Assembly (NCBI GenBank): GCA_039583695.1
Contig: JAVKSL010000019.1
Span: forward strand, 1 to 38,778
Direction of reading: 5' to 3'
Length of the DNA stretch: 38,778 nucleotides
Source: JAVKSL01 sp039583695
GTDB taxonomy: Bacteria > Actinomycetota > Acidimicrobiia > Acidimicrobiales > JAJPHD01
The notes under the pieces are model-generated. The model saw nothing but the letters and a program-made list of their open reading frames with translations, had not been told where the DNA came from and searched no databases. The number at the start of each line of letters is the position of its first letter. The stretch's first letter is position 1. The translations under genes and the position numbers were made by a program. Positions 23,404-31,905 of the stretch are shown piece after piece.

Positions 23404-23420
23404 TCTCGTACAGGCTCTAA
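23404..23420 (-). repeat. Fragment of the REP-like repeat end
   Basis: TCTCGTACAGGCTCTAA matches the end of the element at 24092-24191 (TCTCGTACAGGCCCTAA, 24177-24193) at 16 of 17 bases. The rest of the element is not recognisable here. It may be a decayed copy or a target-derived remnant, 34 bp before the start of the DinB-like gene. Confidence 0.4.
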
Positions 23421-23453
23421 GCTGGACCCGGCGCTGGCCAGAAGGAGGGAGGC

Positions 23454-24092
23454 GTGACCGAGCTGCCCGACTTGAGCCCGACCCGGGTGTACCTCGAGGT
23501 GGGAAAGCGCTGGACGTTCGCGTGCGCTCTCGACTGGCCGGGCTGGGCCCGGCGGGCCAAGGATGTCCAGGCAGCGCTCGACGCAATGATGAGCTACGCC
23601 CCTCGTTACGCGGTGGTTGCAGGACCCGATCTCTCTCCAGGGCAGCTCAAGCTAGAGGTGATCGGCCAGGTCGAGGGCAACGCGACGACCGACTTCGGCG
23701 CTCCGAGCGCCATCGGAGCCTGGGACGAAGAGGTCTCCGAGCCAGCTGAGCTGGAGCGTCTCGCCGAGCTGTTGAGCAAGACCTGGCTGGCCTTCGACGA
23801 GACGGTCGCGGCTGCGCCAGCCTTGCTACGAAAAGGACCACGAGGTGGGGGCCGGGATCGGGATGCTATCGCCGATCATGTTCGGGAGGCCGAGCGCACC
23901 TATGGCTCGAAGATCGGAGTGCGCATAGCCCCCGGCACCCCCTGGCCAGACCAACGCCTGGCCTGTCTCGACGCCCTGCGAGCTGGAGCACCACAGGCCC
24001 CCTGGCCAGCCAGCTACGCCATTCGCCGACTCGGATGGCACGTGATGGACCACGTCTGGGAGATCGAGGATCGTAGCCAGCAGCTCCGGTAA
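23454..24092 (+). CDS. Hypothetical protein, DinB-like
   Basis: A 212-residue soluble protein starting at GTG 23454 after a strong ribosome site (GGAGGGAGG). The beginning VYLEVGKRWTFACALDWPGWARRAKD followed by a four-helix-type region (ALDAMMSYAPRY, ELERLAELLSKTWLAFDETVAAA, RRLGWHVMDHVWEIEDR) is typical of actinobacterial proteins with a DinB/YfiT-like fold. The final His-rich helix could supply metal ligands. Metal- or thiol-dependent enzymes are common in that superfamily; no specific function can be given. Its TAA stop overlaps the first base of the 100-bp palindromic repeat. Confidence 0.6.
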   Translation: MTELPDLSPTRVYLEVGKRWTFACALDWPGWARRAKDVQAALDAMMSYAPRYAVVAGPDLSPGQLKLEVIGQVEGNATTDFGAPSAIGAWDEEVSEPAELERLAELLSKTWLAFDETVAAAPALLRKGPRGGGRDRDAIADHVREAERTYGSKIGVRIAPGTPWPDQRLACLDALRAGAPQAPWPASYAIRRLGWHVMDHVWEIEDRSQQLR

Positions 24093-24191
24093 GGGCCTGG
24101 CAGGGAACAACCTGGGCGGCGGGCACGGCTATAGCCCTATGAGGACCGCATTTGGGCGGCTTCGCCGCCCTGTTGTTCTCGTACAGGCCCT
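24092..24191. repeat. 100-bp palindromic repeat element, copy 1
   Basis: Begins AGGGCCTG and ends CAGGCCCT, with further matched arm sequence (GAACAAC / TTGTTC and GGGCGGCG / CGCCGCCC), making a long imperfect hairpin. Its reverse complement is nearly identical over the full length to 36850-36951. No coding capacity. The size, terminal inverted repeats and position between genes fit a REP/MITE-like element. It abuts the DnaA-box-like cluster upstream of dnaE. Confidence 0.85.
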
Positions 24192-24240
24192 AATCACGGT
24201 GTTGTGATTATCCACAGCTTGTGGATAATCCTGTGGAAAA
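24191..24240. promoter_or_regulatory. DnaA-box-like triplet, copy 1
   Basis: Three 9-mers at exact 12-bp spacing: TTATCCACA (24208-24216, forward), TGTGGATAA (24220-24228, inverted) and TGTGGAAAA (24232-24240, inverted). The first two equal the classic DnaA box consensus; the third is its common variant TTTTCCACA. The first two form a perfect palindrome with 11-bp arms (24206-24216, 24220-24230). A second inverted repeat TAATCAC-N6-GTGATTA (24191-24210) precedes it. DnaA binding is inferred from consensus. Confidence 0.75.
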
Positions 24241-24396
24241 GGAAGGCGGCGCAGAGGTGTCAGGCACGGGCGCCTGGCTTTGTCGCCTGTTGACTCGTTT
24301 CCAGGTCAACGCGTCGGCCCGGAGCCACAGGTATCCGGTCGCTGCGCTCCCAAACGCGCCGCCAGCGATTGGCACCCCGAGTGTTGCGCTAAGCTG

Positions 24397-24446
24397 TAAT
24401 CACCAGCGTGTGACTATCCACAGCGTGTGGATGATCCTGTGGAGAA
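24397..24446. promoter_or_regulatory. DnaA-box-like triplet, copy 2
   Basis: A diverged second copy of the cluster at 24191, offset 206 bp, with the same 12-bp spacing: CTATCCACA (24414-24422), TGTGGATGA (24426-24434), TGTGGAGAA (24438-24446), preceded by TAATCAC-N6-GTGACTA (24397-24416). Similarity continues to about 24470, through the ribosome site and start of dnaE, so the duplication included the original 5' end of dnaE. The boxes end 16 bp before the start codon, where bound DnaA could block transcription or translation (inference). Confidence 0.7.
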
Positions 24447-24462
24447 TGGAGGTAGCGGAGAG

Positions 24463-27400
24463 GTGACAGCGGCGAGGGACTCCTTCTGTCACCTTCACAC
24501 CCACACCGAGTTCTCCATGCTGGACGGGGCGGCGCGCATCACCGACGCGGTCGCGGCAGCGGTGGCCGACTCCCAGCCCGCCCTCGGGATCACCGACCAC
24601 GGCAACATGTACGGGGTGCTGGACTTCTACCGGGCCTGCCGGGATGCCGGGATCACCCCGGTCATCGGCCTGGAGGCCTACATGGCCGCCGAGAGCCGCC
24701 TCGAGCGGCCCACCCGGCGAGGCAAGCTCGACGACACCGGGGGAGAGGTGGAGGGGGGCGAGAAGCTCTACTACCACCTAACGCTGCTGGCCGAGACCAA
24801 CGCCGGCTACCGCAACTTGATGAAGCTTTGCAGCGCGGCCTTCTTGGAGGGCTACTACTACAAGCCTCGCCTGGACTGGGAGCTACTGGATCGCTACCAC
24901 GAGGGGATCGTCGCCACCACCGGCTGCCTTGGGGGCGTGGTGGCCCAGGCGCTGCTGCACGACGACCTGGCGGGAGCGACCAAGGCGGCCCAACGCTTGC
25001 AGGACATATTCGGGCCGGAGAACCTCTTTGTCGAGCTACAGGACCACGGACTGGCCGAGCAGCACCGGACCAATCCGGCGCTGATCGACATTGCGCGCCA
25101 CCTCGGAGCACCCCTGCTGGCCACCAACGACAGCCACTACACCCGTCGCAGCGACGCTGCAGCCCACGACGCCTTGTTGTGCGTGCAGACCGGCTCCACC
25201 ATGGACGACCCAAACCGATTCCATTTCGAGGGAGAGGAGCACTACCTCAAGTCCTCCGCCCAGATGCGGGAGCTTTTCGACGGGGCCGAGGCCGCGTGCG
25301 ACAACACCTTGTGGATCGCCGAGCGCGCCCAGGTGGAGATCGAGCTGGGCCAGGCCCGCCTGCCGGAGTTCCCGGTGCCCGAGCGCTTCCGGGGAGCCAC
25401 CTACGAGGAGGGCGCTTCGGCGTACCTACGCCATCTCACATACGAAGGGGCAGCTCAGCGCTACGGCCCGGCCCTGCCAGCCAAGGTCATCGAGCGACTC
25501 GACTACGAGCTGTCGGTGATCGCGGAGATGGGCTTTGCCGCCTACTTCTTGGTCGTTTGGGACCTGGTCCGCCACGCCCGCGAGTCGCACATCCGCGTCG
25601 GGCCAGGTCGTGGGTCTGCCGCCGGGTGCTGCGTGGCCTACTGCCTGCGCATCGTGGACCTGGACCCCATTCGCTGGGACCTGCTGTTCGAGCGCTTCTT
25701 GAACCCCGGACGAAAGCAGATGCCCGACATCGACATGGACTTCGACGAGCGCTTCCGCTCCGAGATGATCCGCTACGCCACCCAGCGATACGGCGCCGAC
25801 CACGTGGCCCAGATCGTGACGTTCTCCACCATCAAGGCCCGTGCGGCGGTGCGCGACTCGGCCCGGGTTCTGGGCCTGGCGTACGCGGTGGGAGACCGCG
25901 TCGCCAAGGCGATGCCGCCTTTGGTGATGGGCCGCGACACCCCTCTCGAGGCCTGCCTGGAGCGCACGGAGGGCTACGAGGACGGCTACAAGGCTGCCGC
26001 GCCGCTACGGGAGATGTACGAGGCCGACCCTGACGCCCGCAGGTGCATCGACGTAGCCAGGGGCCTGGCCGGGCTGCGCCGCCAGGACAGCATCCACGCA
26101 GCCGCGGTGGTCATTACCCATGAGCCGCTCACCGAGCACCTGCCGATCCAGCGCAAGCCGGACCCCTCCGGCGTGGCCACCGATGCCCCGGTGGTGACTC
26201 AGTACGAGATGCACGGGGTGGAGGAGCTGGGCCTGCTCAAGATGGACATCTTGGGCCTGCGCAACCTCTCGGTGATCGAGTGCGCCCTGGACCTGATCCA
26301 GTCCTCGACGGGCACACGTCCGGACATCGACTCGATACCCCTTGACGATCCGGCGACTTTCGAGATGCTGCGCCGCGGGGACTCCGTGGGGGTCTTCCAG
26401 CTGGAGGGCGGGCCCATGCGGGCGCTGATGCGCTCGCTGGCGCCGACGGCCTTCGAGGACATCGCCGCCCTCAACGCCCTCTACCGGCCGGGCCCGATGG
26501 CGGCCAACACCCACAACGACTACGCCGACCGCAAGAACGGGCGCCAGGCTGTCTCCTACCCCCACCCGACGCTGGAGCCGGTGCTGTCGGACACCTACGG
26601 CCTGATGGTCTACCAGGAGCAGATGATGCGGGTGGCCCAGGCGATAGCTGGCTACTCGCTCTCCGAGGCCGACAACCTGCGCAAGGCGTGTGGCAAGAAG
26701 ATTCGCTCGTTGATTGCCGCCGAGCGGGAGAAGTTTGTGGCCGGCTGCCAAGCGAACGGCCACGAGGCCGATCTGGGCACCAAACTGTTCGACATCATCG
26801 AGCCTTTCGCCGACTACGCCTTCGGCAAGGCACACGCCTACGGGTACGGCTATGTGGGTTACCAGACCGCCTGGCTGAAGGCCAACTACCCGGTCTGGTA
26901 CATGGCCGCCCTGCTCACCTCGGTCACCGACGACAAGGACCGCACGGCGGTCTACCTGGCCGAGTGCCGGGCCATGGGCATCCGGGTGCTGGTTCCCGAC
27001 GTCAACGTGTCGACCGCCGCGTTCAGCGCGCTGCCCCCTGCGGAGTCAGGCGACCTCGGCTCGATCCCGTTCGGCATGGCCGCGGTGCGCAATGTGGGCG
27101 CATCCTTGGTGGGCCACATCGTCGCCGAGCGCGAGCGGGGCGGGCCGTACAGGGACTTCTACGACTTTTGTGCCCGGGTCGACCCCGCGGTGCTGAACAA
27201 GCGCAGCCTGGAGTCTTTGATAAAGGCCGGTGCTTTCGACTCGCTCGGCCATCCGCGCCAGGGCCTGTGTGTCGTGTTCGAGCAGATCGTGGACCGCACC
27301 CTGGCCCGCAGGCGTGAGGCCGAGATGGGGGTGATGACCCTGTTTGGGGCGCTGGGCCTCGATGAGGGCTCACCTCGGGTGAGTGGGCACGGAGGTGATG

Positions 27401-28092
27401 GCAGCACCGATCAGGATTCCTTTGACGATTCTCGAATAGCGATACCCGATATGGAGCTCGACAAGGCAACCCGGCTGGCCTTCGAGAAGGAGATGCTCGG
27501 GCTGTACGTGAGCGATCACCCGATGATGGGGGTCGAGGCGGCGCTGCGGCGCCACACCGACACCGGCCTCGCCGAGCTGCGCGACGCCACCGCGGCGGGG
27601 ACCCTCGCCGAGGGCTCGGTGCGGACGGTCGGGGGAGTGGTGACCGCCCTGTCCAGGCGGTGGACCAAGCGCGGGGAGCTCATGGCCACCTTCGTGCTGG
27701 AGGATCTGGAGGCGGCGATGGAGGTGTTCGTCTTCCCCAAGGTGATGTCCGCGGTGGGATTGATCCTCGATGACGACGCCATCGTGTGCGTCAAGGCCCG
27801 CCTGGACACCCGCGAGGACCAGGCCAAGCTGATCTGCCTGGAGCTGACTCGGCCCCCCCTGGTTGGCGACGGGGCGCGCCTGCTGGAGGTCTGCCTGCCG
27901 CTGGGCTCACTGAGCGAGCCCAAGGTGGCCAGCCTCAAGGCACTGCTCGTCGAGCACGCCGGCGATTCGCCGGTGCGCCTCCGGGTCGGGGGGTCGGTGC
28001 TGCGCCTGCCGCCGGAGTTCAACGTGGACACCGAGCGGGGGCTGCTCGGATCGCTGCGCGAGCTGCTGGGGGCTGGCGCGGTGGTTTCCTGA
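24463..28092 (+). CDS. dnaE: DNA polymerase III subunit alpha
   Basis: A 1209-residue replicative polymerase. The PHP domain opens with HLHTHTEFSMLDGAARI (His10, His12, His14). The catalytic palm contains PDIDMDFDERF with Asp422 and Asp424 as metal ligands, preceded by the GPGRGSAAG motif. The fingers (MVYQEQMMRVAQAIAGYSL, DNLRKACGKK, YAFGKAHAYGYGYVGYQTAWLKANYP), tandem HhH region and a C-terminal OB fold (VRTVGGVVTALSRRWTKRG, about 1050-1090) follow. No intein is present. GTG 24463 is chosen by family start and GGAGG 10 bp upstream; in-frame GTGs at 24427 and 24439 lie inside the DnaA-box-like sequences. It belongs to the DnaE1 type. Confidence 0.98.
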   Translation: MTAARDSFCHLHTHTEFSMLDGAARITDAVAAAVADSQPALGITDHGNMYGVLDFYRACRDAGITPVIGLEAYMAAESRLERPTRRGKLDDTGGEVEGGEKLYYHLTLLAETNAGYRNLMKLCSAAFLEGYYYKPRLDWELLDRYHEGIVATTGCLGGVVAQALLHDDLAGATKAAQRLQDIFGPENLFVELQDHGLAEQHRTNPALIDIARHLGAPLLATNDSHYTRRSDAAAHDALLCVQTGSTMDDPNRFHFEGEEHYLKSSAQMRELFDGAEAACDNTLWIAERAQVEIELGQARLPEFPVPERFRGATYEEGASAYLRHLTYEGAAQRYGPALPAKVIERLDYELSVIAEMGFAAYFLVVWDLVRHARESHIRVGPGRGSAAGCCVAYCLRIVDLDPIRWDLLFERFLNPGRKQMPDIDMDFDERFRSEMIRYATQRYGADHVAQIVTFSTIKARAAVRDSARVLGLAYAVGDRVAKAMPPLVMGRDTPLEACLERTEGYEDGYKAAAPLREMYEADPDARRCIDVARGLAGLRRQDSIHAAAVVITHEPLTEHLPIQRKPDPSGVATDAPVVTQYEMHGVEELGLLKMDILGLRNLSVIECALDLIQSSTGTRPDIDSIPLDDPATFEMLRRGDSVGVFQLEGGPMRALMRSLAPTAFEDIAALNALYRPGPMAANTHNDYADRKNGRQAVSYPHPTLEPVLSDTYGLMVYQEQMMRVAQAIAGYSLSEADNLRKACGKKIRSLIAAEREKFVAGCQANGHEADLGTKLFDIIEPFADYAFGKAHAYGYGYVGYQTAWLKANYPVWYMAALLTSVTDDKDRTAVYLAECRAMGIRVLVPDVNVSTAAFSALPPAESGDLGSIPFGMAAVRNVGASLVGHIVAERERGGPYRDFYDFCARVDPAVLNKRSLESLIKAGAFDSLGHPRQGLCVVFEQIVDRTLARRREAEMGVMTLFGALGLDEGSPRVSGHGGDGSTDQDSFDDSRIAIPDMELDKATRLAFEKEMLGLYVSDHPMMGVEAALRRHTDTGLAELRDATAAGTLAEGSVRTVGGVVTALSRRWTKRGELMATFVLEDLEAAMEVFVFPKVMSAVGLILDDDAIVCVKARLDTREDQAKLICLELTRPPLVGDGARLLEVCLPLGSLSEPKVASLKALLVEHAGDSPVRLRVGGSVLRLPPEFNVDTERGLLGSLRELLGAGAVVS

Positions 28093-28165
28093 GGACGACT
28101 TTTATCCCGTGCTGGCCTGCCCACGTGGAACATTGCGGCCAGAGGGCCTATCCTTGTAGGAGAAG

Positions 28166-28900
28166 ATGCGAAGGAGAGCGATCCAACTGTTGGCAATCGA
28201 GGTCGAGACCAAGGACTGTACGGCGCTCAGTGACGCTGAGCTGGGTGATATGGCTGATCTGTGCAACGACGGGCCGGCCGGGTTCGACATGGGGTGGCTC
28301 TCCAAGCAGCCCGAAGCCTGGGTCCTGGTGACCCAGGCCCGCCAGGGGGGACGGCTGGTGGGCTTCTCGTTCTTCACGCTGGAGCGCATCGGGGGGACCC
28401 CGTCGCTGCTGGTGGGCGTGGCCTCGGAGCGACCGGGCCACGACGCGGACGCCATCCTGGCCACGATGATGAGGGACCAGTACAATCGGGCCGTGCTCGC
28501 CTTCCCCGACGAGGACGTCCTGGTGGGGACGAGAATGCTCGATGCCCGGGCATTTGTCGCCTTTGAGGGCTTGGAGGAGGTGGTGCCCCGGCCAGCGCAC
28601 CGAGCCACCGGCGAGGAGCGGGCCTGGGGCCGCCGGCTGGCCAAGCGCTTCGGGGCGGAGGGTCGCATCGACGACCGGACCTTTGTGATCACGGGAGACG
28701 GCTCACCCGGTGGGGTCCTCGAGCACAACCAGATCGGGTCGCAGGGGCCTGACCCTGCACTTGCAGGGCTGTTTGCGGGCCTGGACACAGGCCGGCGGGA
28801 CTGCCTGGTCGCTTTTGGCTGGGCGATGGCGGAGGACCTGGCTGCGGCGCGCTGGGGCCGGCCCGAGGTGCTGGGCGCTGAGCCAGACGCTGGGCGCTGA
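28166..28900 (+). CDS. Unrecognised protein with GNAT-like features; repeat-encoded C-terminus
   Basis: A 244-residue protein, 73 bp after dnaE. Residues 20-130 have the feel of an N-acetyltransferase: LSDAELGDMADLCNDGP, then strands VLVTQARQGGRLVGFSFFTLE and SLLVGVASER; however no clear acetyl-CoA loop (Q/RxxGxG/A) is seen. The last ~10 residues are encoded by a 19-bp tandem repeat that carries the stop codon. Start choice: ATG 28166 has AGGAG only 3 bp away; TTG 28190 with AAGGAG 13 bp upstream is an alternative. Function not assignable. Confidence 0.6.
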   Translation: MRRRAIQLLAIEVETKDCTALSDAELGDMADLCNDGPAGFDMGWLSKQPEAWVLVTQARQGGRLVGFSFFTLERIGGTPSLLVGVASERPGHDADAILATMMRDQYNRAVLAFPDEDVLVGTRMLDARAFVAFEGLEEVVPRPAHRATGEERAWGRRLAKRFGAEGRIDDRTFVITGDGSPGGVLEHNQIGSQGPDPALAGLFAGLDTGRRDCLVAFGWAMAEDLAAARWGRPEVLGAEPDAGR

Positions 28901-28941
28901 GCCAGACGCTGGGCGCTGAGCCAGACGCTGGGCGCTGAGCC
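28870..28941 (+). repeat. 19-bp tandem repeat over the 3' end of gene 28166
   Basis: Units 28870-28888, 28889-28907, 28908-28926 are identical and a partial fourth runs to 28941. The stop codon of the upstream gene (28898-28900) lies in the second unit. Since 19 is not a multiple of 3, each added or lost unit changes which frame meets the repeat, and thus the C-terminus. Confidence 0.9.
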
Positions 28942-28962
28942 GGCCCGTCCAGGGACCAGTGG

Positions 28963-29640
28963 TCATGGCTTGGGCAGGATTGCCCCCACGGCCTTGTGGC
29001 AGTAGCCATCCTGAGGCTTGGTGAGCGATATCAGCAGGTAGCGCGGGCGGTAACCGAGCGCCGTGGCAAGGGCGTCACCCGAGCACCTGGGCGCACCGAA
29101 GCCGAGCGCCACCGAGCGTGCCCGTTCGTTGGAAACCACTAGGGAGTGTTCGAGGCCATCCCACTCGAATCGAGCCCTCACGGTGTCGCCGTCGACGAGC
29201 AGCTGAGGTCCCTGGGTAGGCCGGAGCAGCGAGAGCGAGGGATGGGTGCCCGACATCTGCCAGAACCTGATCGAGGGACCCAGGAAACCAAGCAGCGGGA
29301 TCCGGGTGGGGGCCATCAATGCTTCGAGGTAGGTGCGCATCCTGCGATTTGAGATCCTCCTGCCTGGTTCGGGCGGTCCGGTGAACGGTACGGCCTCCGG
29401 CCTCGAAGGGTCAGGTGGCGCGTCGTCGTCGCCGATCACCGCGTGCCCCACGCGATATGGCGCGGCGAACTCCGCAACGTCGATCGCACTGGGCCAATGA
29501 CCACGAACAAAGGCGCCAGAGTCCATGTCTATACCTGAGCACTCGCCTGGGCGCGAGTCGAGGACGACCAGGTCGAGCCCCGCACCGGGCACGGCAATAC
29601 GCGTCAGGGGCTGTGTCGAGAGGGTGATAAGTGTGCTCAC
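28963..29640 (-). CDS. Unrecognised protein, 225 residues
   Basis: I do not recognise a family. The protein is soluble-looking, with a Pro-rich middle (DDDAPPDPSRPEAVPFTGPPEPG) and a second half of alternating strands (GPQLLVDGDTVRARFEWDGLEHSLVVSNERARSVALGFG) ending in YLLISLTKPQDGYCHKAVG. No signal peptide or membrane helix. The GTG at 29640 has no obvious ribosome site and lies 2 bp after a good -10 box (29643-29648), so translation may start further in or on a leaderless transcript. It is 91 bp downstream of the sigma-like gene on the same strand but has its own promoter. Confidence 0.55.
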   Translation of the reverse strand: MSTLITLSTQPLTRIAVPGAGLDLVVLDSRPGECSGIDMDSGAFVRGHWPSAIDVAEFAAPYRVGHAVIGDDDAPPDPSRPEAVPFTGPPEPGRRISNRRMRTYLEALMAPTRIPLLGFLGPSIRFWQMSGTHPSLSLLRPTQGPQLLVDGDTVRARFEWDGLEHSLVVSNERARSVALGFGAPRCSGDALATALGYRPRYLLISLTKPQDGYCHKAVGAILPKP

Positions 29641-29642
29641 GC

Positions 29643-29671
29643 TCTATATCGTGCCTCGTGCGGACACACAA
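29643..29671 (-). promoter_or_regulatory. Sigma-70-type promoter for gene 28963-29640
   Basis: On the minus strand TTGTGT (29671-29666), a 17-bp spacer, and TATAGA (29648-29643). The expected transcription start falls at or just inside the annotated GTG, implying a leaderless mRNA or a downstream start. Confidence 0.45.
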
Positions 29672-29731
29672 GTGGTGGATGGTACCAATTCAGTGTACGC
29701 GCTGAGACAAAACCGCAGGTGGAGCCGCTGC

Positions 29732-31905
29732 CTAGATGCAGATTGAGCCGATCAGGAGACCGTCACAGCTGACGGTAGCGACGGTGGTGCTTCGGGTCGT
29801 GGTGGTCGTGGTGGGCTTAGTGGTGGTCGTGGTGGTTGTGGTGGGCTTGGTGGTAGTTGTCGTGGACTGGCTCACGGTGGACTTGGTTGTCGTCGCTGAA
29901 GAGGTCCTCGTCGGGGCCGGGCTGGATGCCTGGGTAGCGGCCACGGGGGCAACATAATGCGCCGGAGCGGGAGACGTGGTGTGAGAGGCAACCGTGGCCG
30001 CGTGATGGGTCACAACGTGCTTGGCTGCCGGTTTGGTGCGCGAAGTGGGCTTGGTTGTGGCGTGAAGCACAGGCGCCGCGGTCGGGGGTGTCGAGCGTAT
30101 TGTGGCCGGAGTCGCCTTCGAGGCCGCCAGCCGGGCGCCATTCCCGGAACCCCCCTGGGTGATGATGATTGCGGCGGCGATACCGGCGCACAAAAGGCCG
30201 GCTGAAACCCCAACTGCCGCGCGCTTTACCTTGCGATGATCACGGTTCTCTCCCGGGAAACTAATGGATGGCTCGAGGGCTGCAAACGCCAGGCTTGCTG
30301 TCGTCGACGCGCGCTCGTCGTCCGCCTCCAGCTCTTCGACATCAAACGTGTAGGCGAGACCGTCACGGAACTCGGTTGCCGGCTCGTCGATTGCCTGAGC
30401 TGGGTCGAGCGGGCGGGAAGCAGCGGGCGTGACCGGGCGGGAAGCAGCGGGCGTGACCGGGCGGGGGCCATATTCCCGCCGGACCGGCCTCATCGGGTTC
30501 ACGGGCGGCACCGGGCGGGGCGTCGGGCTCGGCGGAGGCGTCGGGCCGGCTGCAGGTGCCACCTCAGCGGGCGTGACCGGGCGGGGGCCATATTCCCGCC
30601 GGACCGGCCTCATCGGGCTTGGCGGCAGTACCGGCCTCATCGACGAAATCGGGGCCTCCTCAACCGCCGCCTCCAAGCTCGCCCAGTCCACAAGAGCCGC
30701 ACCACCCACACGAGCCGCACCACCCGCACCAGCTTCACGAGCCGCACCAGCTTCACGAGCCGCACCAGCTTCACGAGCCGCACCAGCTTCACGAGCCGCA
30801 NNNNNNNNNNNNNNNNNNNNNNNNNNNNNNNNNNNNNNNNNNNNNNNNNNNNNNNNNNNNNNNNNNNNNNNNNNNNNNNNNNNNNNNNNNNNNNNNNNNN
30901 AGCCGCACCAGCTTCACGAGCCGCACCAGCTTCACGAGCCGCACCAGCTTCACGAGCCGCACCAGCTTCACGAGCCGTCGGGGTGGCCAGGGCCTCTTGG
31001 GCGGCCTGGGCTGCAAGGATCTCTTGCAACCTGGTCAGTGCCGGACTGGTCCCTGCTGGAATAACCTCGGGCTCGACGGCAGCCGGCTCGGGCTCGGCCT
31101 GGCCCGCCTTAGGGCCAACCGCGCTCGGCGGCGCCTCGGTTACTCGCTTGACGGCCGGGACCTCCCCAGTCAGCCTCTCGGTCCCGGCGCGGATTATCCT
31201 CTGCCACCCACTGCGCGATACCAGCGCAGCCTGCCAGCGTTCGGCTGCAGCCGAATCCAGGTCATCCGGAAGATTGCCCAGCGCCGGGCGCAGCAGCGTT
31301 CCCACGTCTCCAACCTGGGCACGCCTGGAGGAGCCTCCAACGTCGACCCTGGGCCCGCACTCCACGAAACCGGCTCGTGCCTGGTCCAACAGTTGGGCGA
31401 AGGCTTCCGGCACGAGGTCCAGGACCGCCCCGGCCAGCTGGTCTGAAAGGCCTTCGGCCGCGGTGAGCCAGAGGGCACCCCGCCATTGCTCGGGAAGGGT
31501 CAAAAATGCAAAGGACACCAACGCGGCCTCGAGGTTCGTCTCCGCGGTGACCGGTGGCTCCGATGCCTCCGCAGCAGCGTTGGATGGACCATCGTTGCGA
31601 CGGCGATCTCTGTGCAGCACGTCGAGAGCGGCCAGCCAGGTGGCCCGAAGCACCGCGACAGTCGGATCGGAGATCTGGGCCGAGCTGGCCGAAGCGCTAC
31701 CGAGGGAGCGCCCTGTGCCAATGGCTACGGCATCCGCAGCCCCGGTCGTCTCACCGGTGAGGACCAGCGCCAGACGCCAGGCCATCGGGGCCAGGGCATC
31801 GAAAAGGGTCCGAAAGGCACGAGCATCACCGGAGCGCGCGGCTACCAGAAGGTCTGGGGAAACCTCCCCCGAGATCTCCGGCCATGTACGGGTATCAGCA
31901 AGCAC
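29732..31905 (-). CDS. Sigma-factor-like protein with repeat linker, membrane anchor and Thr-rich tail (spans scaffold gap)
   Basis: I read this as one gene interrupted only by the N-run. N-terminal part (from GTG 31905, ribosome site AGGAGA): PDLLVAARSGDARAFRTLFDAL and WLAALDVLHRDRRR fit sigma-70 region 2, and LPEQWRGALWLTAAEGLSDQ (about 137-156) through LLDQARAGF fits ECF region 4, though both are degenerate. Then a hinge and EAGAAR repeats enter the gap. On the other side EAGA/GGAAR repeats continue in frame into a Pro/Arg-rich stretch with two copies of NPMRPVRREYGPRPVTPA-like sequence, one transmembrane helix (VKRAAVGVSAGLLCAGIAAA, then IIIT), and an external Thr/Lys/Pro tail ending CDGLLIGSICI. 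No anti-sigma zinc motif is seen. A membrane-held sigma-like regulator is inferred. Confidence 0.72.
30445..30617 (-). repeat. 53-bp direct repeats inside the sigma-like gene
   Basis: Identical 53-bp segments at 30445-30497 and 30565-30617 (offset 120 bp, frame-preserving) encode the duplicated MRPVRREYGPRPVTP segment of the Pro/Arg-rich region. A shorter third match precedes the first copy at 30421-30441. Confidence 0.85.
30736..30968 (-). repeat. 18-bp tandem array spanning the second scaffold gap
   Basis: Units of CACGAGCCGCACCAGCTT: three full copies at 30736-30789 plus 11 bases before the gap, and, after the gap, 14 bases then three full copies at 30915-30968. On the minus strand they encode EAGAAR. 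The gap must hold 11+18k bases if the array is uniform. Confidence 0.92.
30801..30900. other. Scaffold gap (100 N)
   Basis: Exactly 100 unknown bases, a size placeholder. Both edges are the same 18-bp repeat, so the missing DNA is most simply more of that repeat. Confidence 0.95.

Noticed and set aside
24221..24466. Small 81-residue gene upstream of dnaE
   Set aside because: Its start matches the alternative 5' end of dnaE because of the local duplication; it has no independent features and looks like a broken duplicate of the dnaE leader.
24463..28092. Intein in DnaE
   Set aside because: Inteins are common in DnaE, but the motifs around the active site are uninterrupted and the length is normal.
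29736..29957. Val-rich plus-strand frame resembling a membrane protein
   Set aside because: It is the complement of the Thr-rich tail codons of the sigma-like gene; no start signals or family match.
30736..30968. Possible CRISPR array
   Set aside because: Units are contiguous 18-mers without spacers and are in-frame coding; no cas genes are present. The same holds for the other arrays in the window.
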